64,000 nt of DNA, from the NCBI RefSeq assembly GCF_017744255.1, contig NZ_JAGHQP010000001.1, positions 248,001 to 312,000 of the forward strand, in the 5' to 3' direction. Both the position numbers and the translations under genes were made by a program. Of this stretch, positions 52,426 through 61,593 are shown one piece after another. The notes beneath the pieces are model-generated. The model was not told the DNA's origin, searched no databases, and worked only from the letters and a program-made list of their open reading frames with translations. The stretch comes from Brevundimonas sp. A19_0 (lineage in GTDB: Bacteria; Pseudomonadota; Alphaproteobacteria; Caulobacterales; Caulobacteraceae). Each line of letters opens with the position of its first letter. Position 1 is the stretch's first letter.

Positions 52426-54363
52426 TCAGACCTGTTCGGGCCTGGCGACGTTGGCATCCTGCTGGCCTCGATCCGTCAGATCGGGACCGGGGTGGTTTCC
52501 GGCGTCATTGGCGCCATGCGACCAGCCCTTGATCAGGAAGCTGATCAGGATGAAGGCCACACCGATGCCGAAGCCCCACCAGCCGAGCTTGGCAAAGCCG
52601 TCCAGCGAGGTCTCGAGCGCGCCCTGCGGGTCCAGGACCTGGCCGCCGACGGTCTCGGTGCCCATCAGGCCGGCGATCTGACCGCCGACGAACTGGGCGA
52701 TCGAGCTGGCCAGGAACCACACCGCCATCATGAAGCTGACCACGGAGGGCAGCGACAGCTTGGTGATCTCGGACAGGCCGACCGGGGACAGGAACAGCTC
52801 ACCCGTGGTGTGCAGCATGTAGAGCAGCGCCAGGATGATCAGCGGCATCTGGAAGGCGCTGCTGACCATGCCGGAACCGGCGGCCCACACGACGACCAGG
52901 AAGCCGAGGCCCACCTGGACCAGACCCAGACCGAACTTCATGGTCGGGTTGGGGTCGAGGTTCTTGCTGGCCAGGAAGGCCCACATCGCCGCGAAGATCG
53001 GGGCGAAGATCAGGATGAAGCCGGCGTTGAACGACTGGACCTGGGCGGCCGTGATGGTCGCATCGATCCAGAAGCCCGTTGGCGTGATGCCCGCAGCGGC
53101 CAGCTGGTCCGGTGTGCCGATGGTGATCCCGAGGAACTGCATGGCGACCGGGGTGATCGTCAGATCGACGTTCCGGTCAGCGAACAGGTTCAGCGAGGTA
53201 CCGGCCTGTTCGAACAGGGTGAAGAAGACCACCGCGCCGAAGATCAGGACGAGCGCCAGCATCATGCGCTGACGCTGGACCCAGGTTTTGCAGACGAAGG
53301 CGATGATCCAGATGATCGCCACCAGAGACAGCAGGGTCGAGATGCTGAGCACCGTACCGACCAGGGCGTTCCGCTGGACCATGAACCAGACCACCGCGAC
53401 GCCGAGGAAGCCGCAGATATAGATCAGCCACTCGCGGTTGATCGGTCCCAGAACCGGGCGCTTGATGAGGGCCGGGTTCGGCGGCTCACCATTGCCCTGC
53501 AGCAGGGGCTTGCCGAGCACGAAGACGATCAGGCCGGCCAGCATGCCGACCCCGGCCAGGCCGAAGCCCGCCCACCAGCCGACGGTCTGTCCCAGCAGGC
53601 CGCAGAGGACCGCGGCCCAGAAGGCACCGAGGTTGATGCCGTAGTAGTAGAGGGTGAAGCCGGAATCGCGCCGGGGATCGCCCTGCGGATACAGCTGGCC
53701 CACGATGGTCGAGATGTTCGGCTTGAGGAAGCCGACGCCCATGATGATCAGCGACAGGGCGAGGAAGAAGACATTCTTGCCGATCGGGTCCTGGTCGGCC
53801 GTCATCTCATAGCTGCCGGGTTCGAGCACCGCCGGCAGGCTGGAGCCGGCCGGAAGCTCGGCGAGGGCCAGTCCTCCGCCTTCGGCCGGGCCGAAGGCAT
53901 AGCGCTGTCCGTCGACCATGATGCCGACCTCGCGGGCGGCGCCACGGCCTTCACCGACGACCTGATATTCGGCGCCGGCATAGGTGAGGGTTTCGGTCGC
54001 GGCGCGGCCTTCGTAGCCCATAAGGCCGTGACCGGCGACCAGCAGGACGGCACCGAAGACGATAGCCTTGCGGGTGCCGATGTAGCGGTCCGCCAGAATG
54101 CCGCCGACCAGCGGCAGCAGATAGACCAGCGAGGTGTAGGAGCCGTATGTGGCGCCCGCCGTCGCGTCGTCGAACAGGAAATGCTGGGTCAGGTAGAAGA
54201 TCAGGATGCCGCGCATGCCGTAGTAGGAGAAACGCTCCCACATCTCGGCGAAGAACAGGATGATCAGACCCTTGGGGTGATGCCGCAGGATCTGGGTCAT
54301 CACCGGCACGGCCGTCAGCAGGGTAATGACCAGCCCCGCCATGATTACGATGTTGAGACTCAT
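52426..54363 (-). CDS. POT-family proton-dependent oligopeptide transporter
   Basis: A 645-residue major-facilitator protein with about 14 helices. The proton-coupling motif ExxERFxYYG is present as EMWERFSYYGMRG, followed by LVYLLPLVGGILADRYIGTR; later LKPNISTIVGQLYPQGDPRR and FTLFEQAGTSLNLF fit the PTR2 signatures. It imports di- and tripeptides with H+. It is longer than typical because of an insert of about 85 residues near positions 112-200, probably a periplasmic loop between helices 3 and 4. GGGGAGA precedes the ATG. It is a single-gene unit. Confidence 0.95.
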   Translation of the reverse strand: MSLNIVIMAGLVITLLTAVPVMTQILRHHPKGLIILFFAEMWERFSYYGMRGILIFYLTQHFLFDDATAGATYGSYTSLVYLLPLVGGILADRYIGTRKAIVFGAVLLVAGHGLMGYEGRAATETLTYAGAEYQVVGEGRGAAREVGIMVDGQRYAFGPAEGGGLALAELPAGSSLPAVLEPGSYEMTADQDPIGKNVFFLALSLIIMGVGFLKPNISTIVGQLYPQGDPRRDSGFTLYYYGINLGAFWAAVLCGLLGQTVGWWAGFGLAGVGMLAGLIVFVLGKPLLQGNGEPPNPALIKRPVLGPINREWLIYICGFLGVAVVWFMVQRNALVGTVLSISTLLSLVAIIWIIAFVCKTWVQRQRMMLALVLIFGAVVFFTLFEQAGTSLNLFADRNVDLTITPVAMQFLGITIGTPDQLAAAGITPTGFWIDATITAAQVQSFNAGFILIFAPIFAAMWAFLASKNLDPNPTMKFGLGLVQVGLGFLVVVWAAGSGMVSSAFQMPLIILALLYMLHTTGELFLSPVGLSEITKLSLPSVVSFMMAVWFLASSIAQFVGGQIAGLMGTETVGGQVLDPQGALETSLDGFAKLGWWGFGIGVAFILISFLIKGWSHGANDAGNHPGPDLTDRGQQDANVARPEQV

Positions 54364-54604
54364 GCCTTGTCTCCCCGTGTGCGTCGGGCCTGAAGCCCGG
54401 CCGAAACGCCAAGGGCGTTCCCTCCATCCGTTCTACTCAACGGCTTACTCCCAATCTTCCGCGCCCCACCTGACGCGCCTGGTCGCAGTTCGACCACGAT
54501 ACGGAAAACCGGACAAGGCCTAAGGTTACTGAACGATGACAAGGCAGGGGACGTCGGCGGGGTAGATGATGAGGGTGCGCTCCCCGGTTCTGACGGCGGC
54601 GCTG

Positions 54605-54683
54605 CCCCCTCCACCACCTTCAGGCTTCGCGCTGCCCTTCGGGTCGGCGGTCCCCTCCCCATCACGATGGGGGAGGAGATGAG
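54605..54683 (+). repeat. Hairpin repeat, copy A
   Basis: The element starts with CCCCTCCACCACC and ends with TCCCCTCCCCATCACGATGG plus GGGAGGAGAT. It shares this arrangement with copies B and C: a C-rich block, a variable hairpin containing CTTCG, then CCTCCCCATC/GATGGGGAGG. It looks like a REP-type palindromic repeat family. Confidence 0.7.
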
Positions 54684-55169
54684 CGAAAGCGCCTCTCGCC
54701 CGGCAGGCAGAGGGTATGGAGAGGCGGGCGGCGCGTGGGCCGGGGGCCCGGAACCGTGTGCTCCCGTGCTTTCGCCGCAGGGAGCGTGTGTGATTTTCGG
54801 CCCCAAGCCTGGCGCCGCCCCGGTCGGTTCACGCGAGCGCCTGGGGGGACTGTCTCTTCAGCCGGGAGTCGGGGCGCCGAAAAGCTTGCGGTCCCGACCT
54901 CGCCTGTCCCGGTTCGACAGCAGGCCCCAGTCTCTCGGCCCGCGACGGGCGGAGCGTCCAGAAACGCCCCGGACCCCGGGGTTTCGCCCCGGGCAATCCC
55001 GCTCGACCGGCCCCCGCCGCCGCTTCAGTGCCTGGGTCCCGAGGCGCCTCTCCTGCGACGGAGACGGGGAGAGGTTTGCACGGTCCCGGCCTGAGGCGGG
55101 AAAGTCGGGTCGGGAAACGGAAAGGGTGTTGAAAGGGCGGGGGAATTCGGGGGCGGTCATCGCAACACC

Positions 55170-55244
55170 CGTCTCCTCCCTGACGAAGTTGGGGAGGTGG
55201 CGCGGCGGCGAAGCCGACGTGACGGAGGGGTTCTTGAGGGTTGG
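55170..55244 (-). repeat. Hairpin repeat, copy B (inverted)
   Basis: On the minus strand it reads CCCCTCCGTCACGTCGGCTT, then CGCCGCCGCGCCACCTCCCC, AACTTCGTCAGGGAGGAGAC. The layout is the same as copies A and C but in opposite orientation and with diverged hairpin sequence. Confidence 0.65.
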
Positions 55245-55256
55245 GGTGCGGTGAAG

Positions 55257-55331
55257 AGCCCCTCCACCCTGCTTCGCCAAGGCTTCGCAGGGTCCCCCTC
55301 CCCATCACCGATGGGGAGGAGACGGGTGTCG
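55257..55331 (+). repeat. Hairpin repeat, copy C
   Basis: Two perfect hairpins: ACCCTGC (55266-55272) with GCAGGGT (55287-55293), and CTCCCCATC (55298-55306) with GATGGGGAG (55310-55318). It lies directly after the stop of the large glycosidase gene (minus strand), so it may double as its 3' end structure. Confidence 0.75.
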
Positions 55332-55333
55332 CC

Positions 55334-58300
55334 CTACCGCAGTTCCACGCGGCGGGTGCCGGGGGGGATGGGGAGCGGGCCGCCGGACCAGTCGACGGGG
55401 CGGCCGTCGATGCGGGCGGAGCGGACCGGGCTGCCTTCGGGCCAGGCGAGGACGAAGCCGCCGGGCGGCGTGGCCGTTGTGTCGAGGTCGAGGACATAGC
55501 CCCTGCCCGCCTGCCGCAGGTGCCAGCTGACGGGCCCCCAGGGGGTGCGCAGATTGCGGATGCCGACGCCCTCCTCCGTGTTGATCCAGTCCAGCGGGAT
55601 GCCGGCGGCCAGCACCAGGGCGTGGTCGCGGTCGCGCTCGTGGACGAACAGGTCCAGCGCCGAACGGATGTAGTCGGAGCTGATCCAGGCGTGGGGCATG
55701 TCGCCGATGAAGCGCGGCTCACGCTTGTCGCGACCGACCACCTCGGCCCAGCCGTTCCAGGCCTGCGGGCGCAGGTCGCCGAAGAAGTAGTCGAGGGCGG
55801 AGATGGCGCGGTCGCGCTGGCCCAGCCGCACGAAGGCGCCGACCGAGCGCAGCTCATAGGGGGTGTAATCGCCCCAACCGGGCCGGGGCTCCCAGTCCTC
55901 GGCCATCAGGGGGGTCCAGTCGCCGGTGCGACGCGCCTCGAAATTCAGCCAGTAGAGATCGAAGGTCCGGCGCAGCAGGTCCTGCGGCAGGACGTCGATC
56001 AGCCCGCCGGGCGACAGGCCGATGGTGGTCGAGGTGGCGTCGAAATCGCCCCGGTCGGCCGCGCCCGCGATCCAGTCGATGTCATGGAAGGCAGCGGTGG
56101 CGACGATGGCCTTGGCGATGTCGGCGCTGAACTGGTCGCGGCCGGCGGCGAAGCGGGCCTCGGCCGCGTCTTCGCCCAGCACATCGGCGATGAAGACGGC
56201 ATCGCGGTAGCCGACCAGACCCCAGAAGTCGTCCCAGTAGGAATAGGCCGGTTTGTCGGAATAGCCCTCGTGGCTGATGGTCGGCGGCAGCAGGCCGTAG
56301 AGGTGGCGCGTCTCGGCGGTCTGGTACTCCGCGGTGCGGGTCGCGGCGCGCAGTTCGTCCATATAGGCGATGGCGCCCTCGACCTGGGGCCAGACGTCGC
56401 GCAGCAGGGCGCGGTCGCCGGTGTAGCGATAGACTTCGGCGGCGAGGAAGACGAACTCGCCGTGGCTGTCATTCTCGGGCACCGGGTCGGCGCCGCGTGC
56501 GTCGACGCAGCACGGCACCTTGCCGTTGTCGAACACATAGGGGGCGAACCAGCGCAGATAGTCGGCCGAGATGTCGGCATGGCCGAGGCGGTTCAGCCCT
56601 TCGGCGATCATGGCGCCGTCGCGGATCCAGGACCGGTTGTAGGAGCGGGTGCCGGGCTGGAGGATCGGCCCCTGGCGCGACATCAGTATGTGGGCCAGCG
56701 AGGATTTCAGCACATCCTCGACCTGCTGGGCCTGGGGCGGCAGGATCAGGTCGACGCGGTCGATCTTCGCGCGCCAGTCGGCGGCGACGCGGTCCTGGAC
56801 GGCATCCAGAGCGGCCTCGACCGAGCCGGTGACCGGCAGGGGATCGGGGACACCGGCCATGGGCAGCATCCAGCCGAACTGGCGGGTTTCGCCGGGCTGG
56901 AGGGTGACCTCGTAGAACAGGGCGCCGGCCATCAGGCCGTCATCGGATTCCACCAGACGCTCGTCCACCGGCTGGCGACGATCCGGTTCGGTCAGCAGGC
57001 TGTGGGGATCGGCACCCGACGCGAAGAGGGAGGCGGCGACCGCGTCGGGCATCACCAGCGGACGCACGCGGGTTTCGTCATTCAGCACCAGTTCGCCCCC
57101 GGTCCAGTCGATCTGGACGATGGGGCCGACGCCGCCGGGGACGGCGAGGAACTGCTTCGGACCATTGACCTGATAGGGGCGCGCCATCAGGGCCAGGGTG
57201 ACGGTCCGCGCACGGTCCGAGGTGTTGGTCAGATGGTAGCGGCCGAACAGGCGGGAGGCCTCGGGCGTGCCGTCGGCGAAGGCCTCGATCTTGAGCGTCA
57301 GGCCGTCGGCCTGCCACTGGACCCAGGGCATGGGCAGGTCGTCGTCGCGCAGCCCCTGGGTGATGTTAACGTCGGCCCAGGTGGTCAGGCGGCCGTCTTC
57401 CAGCAGGAAGGGTTCGATCGAGGGGCCGCCGCGGCGCAGCTCGATGGCGCCGTCCTCGCCCATCAGGCCGCTCTCGCCGCCGCCGTCGACCCCGACGAGG
57501 GTCCAGTACGGCTGTTCGCCATGGAAGCCGCGGGGGTAGAGGCCGCGCCGCGATTCCGAGGCCACGGCCGTGATGAAGGCGGTCTGGTCTGCGCCGAAAG
57601 CGAGCGGCTCGATCTCGACCTCGGCGAGGCCATAGGTCGGCATGCCGTCGAGCAGCTGCAGCTGGATGTAGCGGGCCGAGGTCTCGGGCAGGCGCAGCCA
57701 GTCGGTGCCGCCGTCGCCGTAGTCGACCTGGGTCAGGAAGGTCCAGTCGGTCCCGTCGTTGGAGATGTCGATACGATAGCGGTCGGCCCAGCCGTCCTCC
57801 TGCCAGCGCAGGGTCAGGCCGCCGAACTCGCGCTCATAGCCGAGGTCGAGGGTCAGGTTCTGGAAGCCGCCGTCGACGGTGCGCCAGACGGTGGAGGGAT
57901 CGCCGTCGACGGCGTTGGCGGCGGAAAAGCCCTCGGCCTCGGACGTCGCCGACGCCAGCGGGCGCGGCGGCACGGCGGGCTCGGGCGGCAGTTCGCGCAG
58001 GGTCAGCTGGTCGATCTCGATATGGCCGGACCCGCCCTCGGCGGCCACCACCACGAACTCCATCCGCTCCGCCTGACGCAGGACCGGATCCTCGCCCGGG
58101 CCCCAGGCCTTGGTCACCTGACGGCGCTTGATGGTGAACAGGGTCCAGTCGTCGGGGAAGTCATAGCGGGTGGTCTGGCGCCACCAGACGTTCTCGTTCT
58201 CCGCGTCGGTGAACTTGACCTCGAAGGTGTTGAGCGGGCCGACGCCGCGCACCCAGAAGCTGATCTCGTAGTTTTCAGGCAGGGAGAAATCGATCTCGCG

Positions 58301-58531
58301 CGCGGCAAACGCATAGCCGGCGCGGCCGTTGAAATCGAAGTCGAGGCGCAGCGCCTGACCCTCGCGGCCCGGCACGGTGCGGATCGCGGAAGAGACGTCG
58401 GTCGAGGCGTCGGCCTGCCAGGCGCCGGTGGTCTCGAAGGCGTCGAGCACGCGGGTGTCCTGCGCCACTGCGGGGGTGGCCAGGGCGAAGCAGGCGGCAA
58501 GGCCCAGCAGGGTGTTCCGGATCATGGACAT
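55334..58531 (-). CDS. Large exported glycoside hydrolase with two carbohydrate-binding-type domains
   Basis: About 1065 residues. Signal peptide (MIRNTLLGLAACFALATPAV, cleaved after AVAQ), then a beta-sandwich domain (about 25-165, EISFWVRGVGPLNTFEVKF), a discoidin/F5-8-type domain (about 185-310, AANAVDGDPSTVW, ARYIQLQLLDG), a central beta region (about 315-600), and an (alpha/alpha)6-type region (about 605-960) with SYNRSWIRDGAMIAEGL, PENDSHGEFVFLAAEVYRYT and DMPHAWISSDYIRSALDLF; a small C-terminal sandwich ends it. The catalytic family is not one I can name; it resembles GH15- or GH78-like clans only in outline. It is the last gene of the sugar operon, 16 bp after a permease gene. AGGAG precedes the ATG at 58531. 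Confidence 0.82.
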   Translation of the reverse strand: MSMIRNTLLGLAACFALATPAVAQDTRVLDAFETTGAWQADASTDVSSAIRTVPGREGQALRLDFDFNGRAGYAFAAREIDFSLPENYEISFWVRGVGPLNTFEVKFTDAENENVWWRQTTRYDFPDDWTLFTIKRRQVTKAWGPGEDPVLRQAERMEFVVVAAEGGSGHIEIDQLTLRELPPEPAVPPRPLASATSEAEGFSAANAVDGDPSTVWRTVDGGFQNLTLDLGYEREFGGLTLRWQEDGWADRYRIDISNDGTDWTFLTQVDYGDGGTDWLRLPETSARYIQLQLLDGMPTYGLAEVEIEPLAFGADQTAFITAVASESRRGLYPRGFHGEQPYWTLVGVDGGGESGLMGEDGAIELRRGGPSIEPFLLEDGRLTTWADVNITQGLRDDDLPMPWVQWQADGLTLKIEAFADGTPEASRLFGRYHLTNTSDRARTVTLALMARPYQVNGPKQFLAVPGGVGPIVQIDWTGGELVLNDETRVRPLVMPDAVAASLFASGADPHSLLTEPDRRQPVDERLVESDDGLMAGALFYEVTLQPGETRQFGWMLPMAGVPDPLPVTGSVEAALDAVQDRVAADWRAKIDRVDLILPPQAQQVEDVLKSSLAHILMSRQGPILQPGTRSYNRSWIRDGAMIAEGLNRLGHADISADYLRWFAPYVFDNGKVPCCVDARGADPVPENDSHGEFVFLAAEVYRYTGDRALLRDVWPQVEGAIAYMDELRAATRTAEYQTAETRHLYGLLPPTISHEGYSDKPAYSYWDDFWGLVGYRDAVFIADVLGEDAAEARFAAGRDQFSADIAKAIVATAAFHDIDWIAGAADRGDFDATSTTIGLSPGGLIDVLPQDLLRRTFDLYWLNFEARRTGDWTPLMAEDWEPRPGWGDYTPYELRSVGAFVRLGQRDRAISALDYFFGDLRPQAWNGWAEVVGRDKREPRFIGDMPHAWISSDYIRSALDLFVHERDRDHALVLAAGIPLDWINTEEGVGIRNLRTPWGPVSWHLRQAGRGYVLDLDTTATPPGGFVLAWPEGSPVRSARIDGRPVDWSGGPLPIPPGTRRVELR

Positions 58532-58547
58532 GGGCACTCCTGTTGTC

Positions 58548-59369
58548 TCAGCCCTTGACGCTGCCGGCCAGCATTCCCCGGATGTAGTAGCGCTGGAGCG
58601 CGAGGAAGAGGATCAGCACGGGGGCGACGGTGATGACCGATCCGGCCATCATCATTTCGATGTCCTGCACATGCTCGCGCGACATGGCGGCCAGCGCGAC
58701 GGGCAGGGTGTAGTTGGACTGGTCGGTCAGGATGATCAGCGGCCAGAGGAAGTCGTTCCAGCTGCCGAGGAAGACGAACAGGCCGAGCGTGACGATGATC
58801 GGCTGCATGGTCGGCAGGACCACGCGGCGGAAGATCTGGCCCTCGGTCGCGCCGTCGACGCGGGCGGCCTCGAGCATTTCGTCGGGGATCGACAGGGCGT
58901 ACTGGCGCACGAGGAAGAGACCGAAGATGGAGGCCAGCCAGGGCACCAGCGCACCGGCATAGGTGTTCACCAGCCCCATCCCCTTGAGCATCAGGAACAG
59001 CGGCAGGGTGCCGATCTGGGCCGGGATGACCAGGGCGCCGATCAGCAGCTGGAACAGGCGGTCGCGGCCGGCGAACTTCAGCTTGGCGAAGGCATAGCCG
59101 GCCGGCACGGTGAAGCCGAGCGCGAGGAGGGTGGCGAGGGTCGCCAGCGCAAAGCTGTTCCACAGATAGCGGCCCATGCCCTGGGTCACGAACAGGGTGC
59201 GGTAGTGTTCGAGAGTCCAGCTCTCGGGCAGGAGCGGCGGCGGGAAGTTGGCGGCCTCGCCCGTCTGCATGAAGCTGACCGAGACCATCCAGGCCAGCGG
59301 GAACAGCACCATCAGGGCGATGAAGGCGACGGCCAGGTTCAGGGCGATGACGCGGGGCTTGAACTTCAT
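58548..59369 (-). CDS. ABC sugar transporter permease, MalG type
   Basis: A 273-residue inner-membrane permease with six helices. The EAA loop for the ATPase contact is EMLEAARVDGATEGQIFRRV followed by VLPTMQPI. SWNDFLWPLIIL and the end RYYIRGMLAGSVKG are typical of carbohydrate ABC permease II. Its ATG overlaps the stop of the first permease gene by 4 bp. It works with the MalF-type protein and the binding protein encoded upstream. Confidence 0.94.
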   Translation of the reverse strand: MKFKPRVIALNLAVAFIALMVLFPLAWMVSVSFMQTGEAANFPPPLLPESWTLEHYRTLFVTQGMGRYLWNSFALATLATLLALGFTVPAGYAFAKLKFAGRDRLFQLLIGALVIPAQIGTLPLFLMLKGMGLVNTYAGALVPWLASIFGLFLVRQYALSIPDEMLEAARVDGATEGQIFRRVVLPTMQPIIVTLGLFVFLGSWNDFLWPLIILTDQSNYTLPVALAAMSREHVQDIEMMMAGSVITVAPVLILFLALQRYYIRGMLAGSVKG

Positions 59370-60319
59370 TCGTTGGCCCCCAGACGCTTCGACACCCACA
59401 GCTGGATCAGGGTGATGGCGAAGATGCACAGGAACAGGATGAAGGCGACGGCCGAGGCGGAGCCGAGGTTCCACCATTTGAAGCCTTCCTCGTACATGAA
59501 GTAGAGGACGGTCACGGTCGACTGGGCGGGGCCCCCTTGCGTCATCACATAGGGCTCGGCGAACAGCTGGAAGAAGGCGGCGACCGAGATGATGCTGACC
59601 AGCAGCAGGGTCGGGCCGATGGCCGGCAGGGTGACGTGCCGGAACTGTTTCCACGGGCCGGCGCCGTCGATGCGGGCGGCCTCGTAGAGCTCGTCCGGGA
59701 CGGTCTGGAGCACGGCCAGGAAGATCAGCATGTTGTAGCCGAAGGTCTTCCACACCACGAACATCAGGATGGCCGGGATGGAGGTCGAGGGCTGGCCCAG
59801 CCAGTCGACGGCCGGCAGGCCGACCGAGGTCAGACCCCAGTTGATCACGCCGTAGCGGGTGTGCAGCAGATAGTTCCAGAGCACCGCCGTGGCGACCAGG
59901 GTGGTGACATAGGGGGCAAAGAACATCACCCGCCAGATCGGGCGCCACAGCACCATCCGGGCGTTCAGGATGACGGCGGCCGCCAGCGACACGGCCAGCG
60001 TCAGCGGCACCCCCAGCACGCTGAACCAGACGGTGTTCTTCATGGCGCCCCAGAACAGGGGATTGCCCAGCAGGTTCTGGTAGTTGTCTAGCCCGACGAA
60101 GCGCAGATTGCCCAGATCGGCCAAGGCATAGATGTCGAAGTCGGTCAGGCTGAGCAGCAGGGCCGAGACCATCGGAATGACGAAGAACAGGCCGATGGCG
60201 ATCAGCGACGGGGCGACAAAGCCCCAGGCCGCGCGGGTGCGACGGCGCTGGTCCGAACGGCGGGGCGCGCGGGCAGCCTCACGCGAGGCGGCGGGCGCGG
60301 TGACGGTCTGCATGGTCAT
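59366..60319 (-). CDS. ABC sugar transporter permease, MalF type
   Basis: A 317-residue permease: a basic N-terminus (RRSDQRRRTRAAWGF), then six helices starting with VAPSLIAIGLFFVIPMVSAL. The EAA loop is ELYEAARIDGAGPWKQFRHV followed by TLPAIGP, and YVMTQGGPAQSTVTVLYFMY is a family hallmark. It begins with ATGA overlapping the binding-protein stop. The in-frame extension upstream of 60319 lies inside the binding-protein gene and is not used. Confidence 0.94.
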   Translation of the reverse strand: MTMQTVTAPAASREAARAPRRSDQRRRTRAAWGFVAPSLIAIGLFFVIPMVSALLLSLTDFDIYALADLGNLRFVGLDNYQNLLGNPLFWGAMKNTVWFSVLGVPLTLAVSLAAAVILNARMVLWRPIWRVMFFAPYVTTLVATAVLWNYLLHTRYGVINWGLTSVGLPAVDWLGQPSTSIPAILMFVVWKTFGYNMLIFLAVLQTVPDELYEAARIDGAGPWKQFRHVTLPAIGPTLLLVSIISVAAFFQLFAEPYVMTQGGPAQSTVTVLYFMYEEGFKWWNLGSASAVAFILFLCIFAITLIQLWVSKRLGANE

Positions 60320-61593
60320 GAGACCCCTCCCCGGTCCAGCATCCAGCGGCGCTTCTCGAGCAGGCGGTCGGCGCGGCGGTCGATCTCGGCGGCGGCGGTT
60401 TCGGGCGTGAACTCCCCGCGCACCATGCGTTCGGCGACGATCTGCATCTCGGTCACGATCCGCTCCCACTCAGGGGCCTTGGGCACGGCCTCGGCGCGCG
60501 CCAGCTGGGCCTTGAAGGGCTGGATCATCGGATCCGAGGCCAGTTTCGGCGCGTCCCAGGCACTCTGCCGCGCCGGCAGGCTGCCTGTAATCTGATTGAA
60601 CCTGACCTGGGTGTCGGGCTCGAGCAGGTAGCGCACCCAGGCCCAGGCGGCGTCCGGATTGCGGCTGGAGCGGAAGACGGCCAGCGACGATCCGCCCGGC
60701 GCCGAGGCCCCCGGACCGTCCGGCCCGGGAATGCCGGCCGTGGCCCACTGGGTCTCGGGCGGCAGTCGCCGACGGAAGTCGCCGATCGACCACGGTCCCG
60801 AGAAGTAGAAGCTGAAATAGCCGCGCTGGAATTCGGTCCAGACGTTCGAGATCTGGGTCGCGGACACCAGCGGGGCCAGGCCTTCATCGAACAGGCTCTT
60901 GTAGAAGGCCAGCGCGGCGATGAATCCGGGGCTGGAGAAGTTTCCGCGGGTCGCCTGGTCGCGCAGCAGGGGTTCATCCGCCTGCAGCCCGAAGGTCAGC
61001 AGCTGCTCGAACTCGTTGACCGGAAGCAGGATGGCGTAGTTGCCCTCGCCCGCCACGCGCTTGATGCCGTGCATGGCGCGCTTCCATTCGGCCCAGGTGT
61101 CCGGCACGGCGTCATAGCCCGCCTGTCCCAGCAGGTCGGTGCGGCAGAACAGCAGCCGGGTGTCGACATACCAGGGCGTGGCCATGGCCTGGCCGTCGAT
61201 GCGGTTGGTCTCGAGCACGGCCTGGAACTGGTCGTCCAGCAGGTCGGACGCGAAATCCGGCGTGGCGGACAGGGCCCCGATGGCCGCCATTTCCGACACC
61301 CAGGTGTTGCCGATCTGGCTGATGTCCGGAAGCGAGTCGCCCGCATAGGCGGTCAGCAGCTTCTGGTGGGCGGCGGTCCAGGGCACGGCCTGCACCTCGA
61401 CAGAAATGCCCGGATTGCGGCGCTCGAACTCGGGCACCAGCTGGGGTACGGCGGTGCCCTCGGCGCCCATGGCCCAGAAGGTCAGGTGAACGCGACCGTC
61501 GTTGCGCCCGCTGCAGGCACCGGTTGCCAGTGCTGCGGTCGATCCGGCCAGCCAGCCCAGTGCCGTCCTGCGGTCGGGCCGGAAAGGCGTCAT
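60316..61593 (-). CDS. Extracellular sugar-binding protein of ABC transporter
   Basis: A 425-residue family 1 solute-binding protein. The N-terminus RRTALGWLAGSTAALATGAC has a twin-Arg pair and a lipobox-like ATGAC, so it is probably a lipoprotein. The body has VHLTFWAMGAEGTAVPQLVP, ISVEVQAVPWTAAHQKLLTA, YAGDSLPDISQIGNTWVSEM, MATPWYVDTRLLFCRTDLL and GPWSIGDFRRRLPPET, all typical of maltose/multiple-sugar binders. It hands an oligosaccharide to the two permeases encoded next. It overlaps the GH144-like gene upstream by 4 bp. Confidence 0.94.
   Translation of the reverse strand: MTPFRPDRRTALGWLAGSTAALATGACSGRNDGRVHLTFWAMGAEGTAVPQLVPEFERRNPGISVEVQAVPWTAAHQKLLTAYAGDSLPDISQIGNTWVSEMAAIGALSATPDFASDLLDDQFQAVLETNRIDGQAMATPWYVDTRLLFCRTDLLGQAGYDAVPDTWAEWKRAMHGIKRVAGEGNYAILLPVNEFEQLLTFGLQADEPLLRDQATRGNFSSPGFIAALAFYKSLFDEGLAPLVSATQISNVWTEFQRGYFSFYFSGPWSIGDFRRRLPPETQWATAGIPGPDGPGASAPGGSSLAVFRSSRNPDAAWAWVRYLLEPDTQVRFNQITGSLPARQSAWDAPKLASDPMIQPFKAQLARAEAVPKAPEWERIVTEMQIVAERMVRGEFTPETAAAEIDRRADRLLEKRRWMLDRGGVS

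Larger units (their letters stand above)
54364..55333. other. Long non-coding region with hairpin repeats
   Basis: 970 bp with no gene I can support. The left 240 bp should hold the POT promoter. Three copies of a GC-rich hairpin repeat are listed separately. The middle part, about 54690-55165, is very GC-rich with local palindromes (for example CCCCGGGGTTTCGCCCCGGG near 54973-54992), and its open frames look like arbitrary Arg/Pro/Gly-rich sequence in every phase. Confidence 0.6.

Noticed and set aside
54667..55280. Open frames of 120-195 codons on both strands in the long spacer
   Set aside because: All are Arg/Pro/Gly-rich without domains, start in repeats, and occur equally in several phases.
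55241..58558. Plus-strand open frame of about 1100 codons opposite the large hydrolase
   Set aside because: It is the antisense image of the hydrolase, which has a signal peptide and clear domains on the minus strand.
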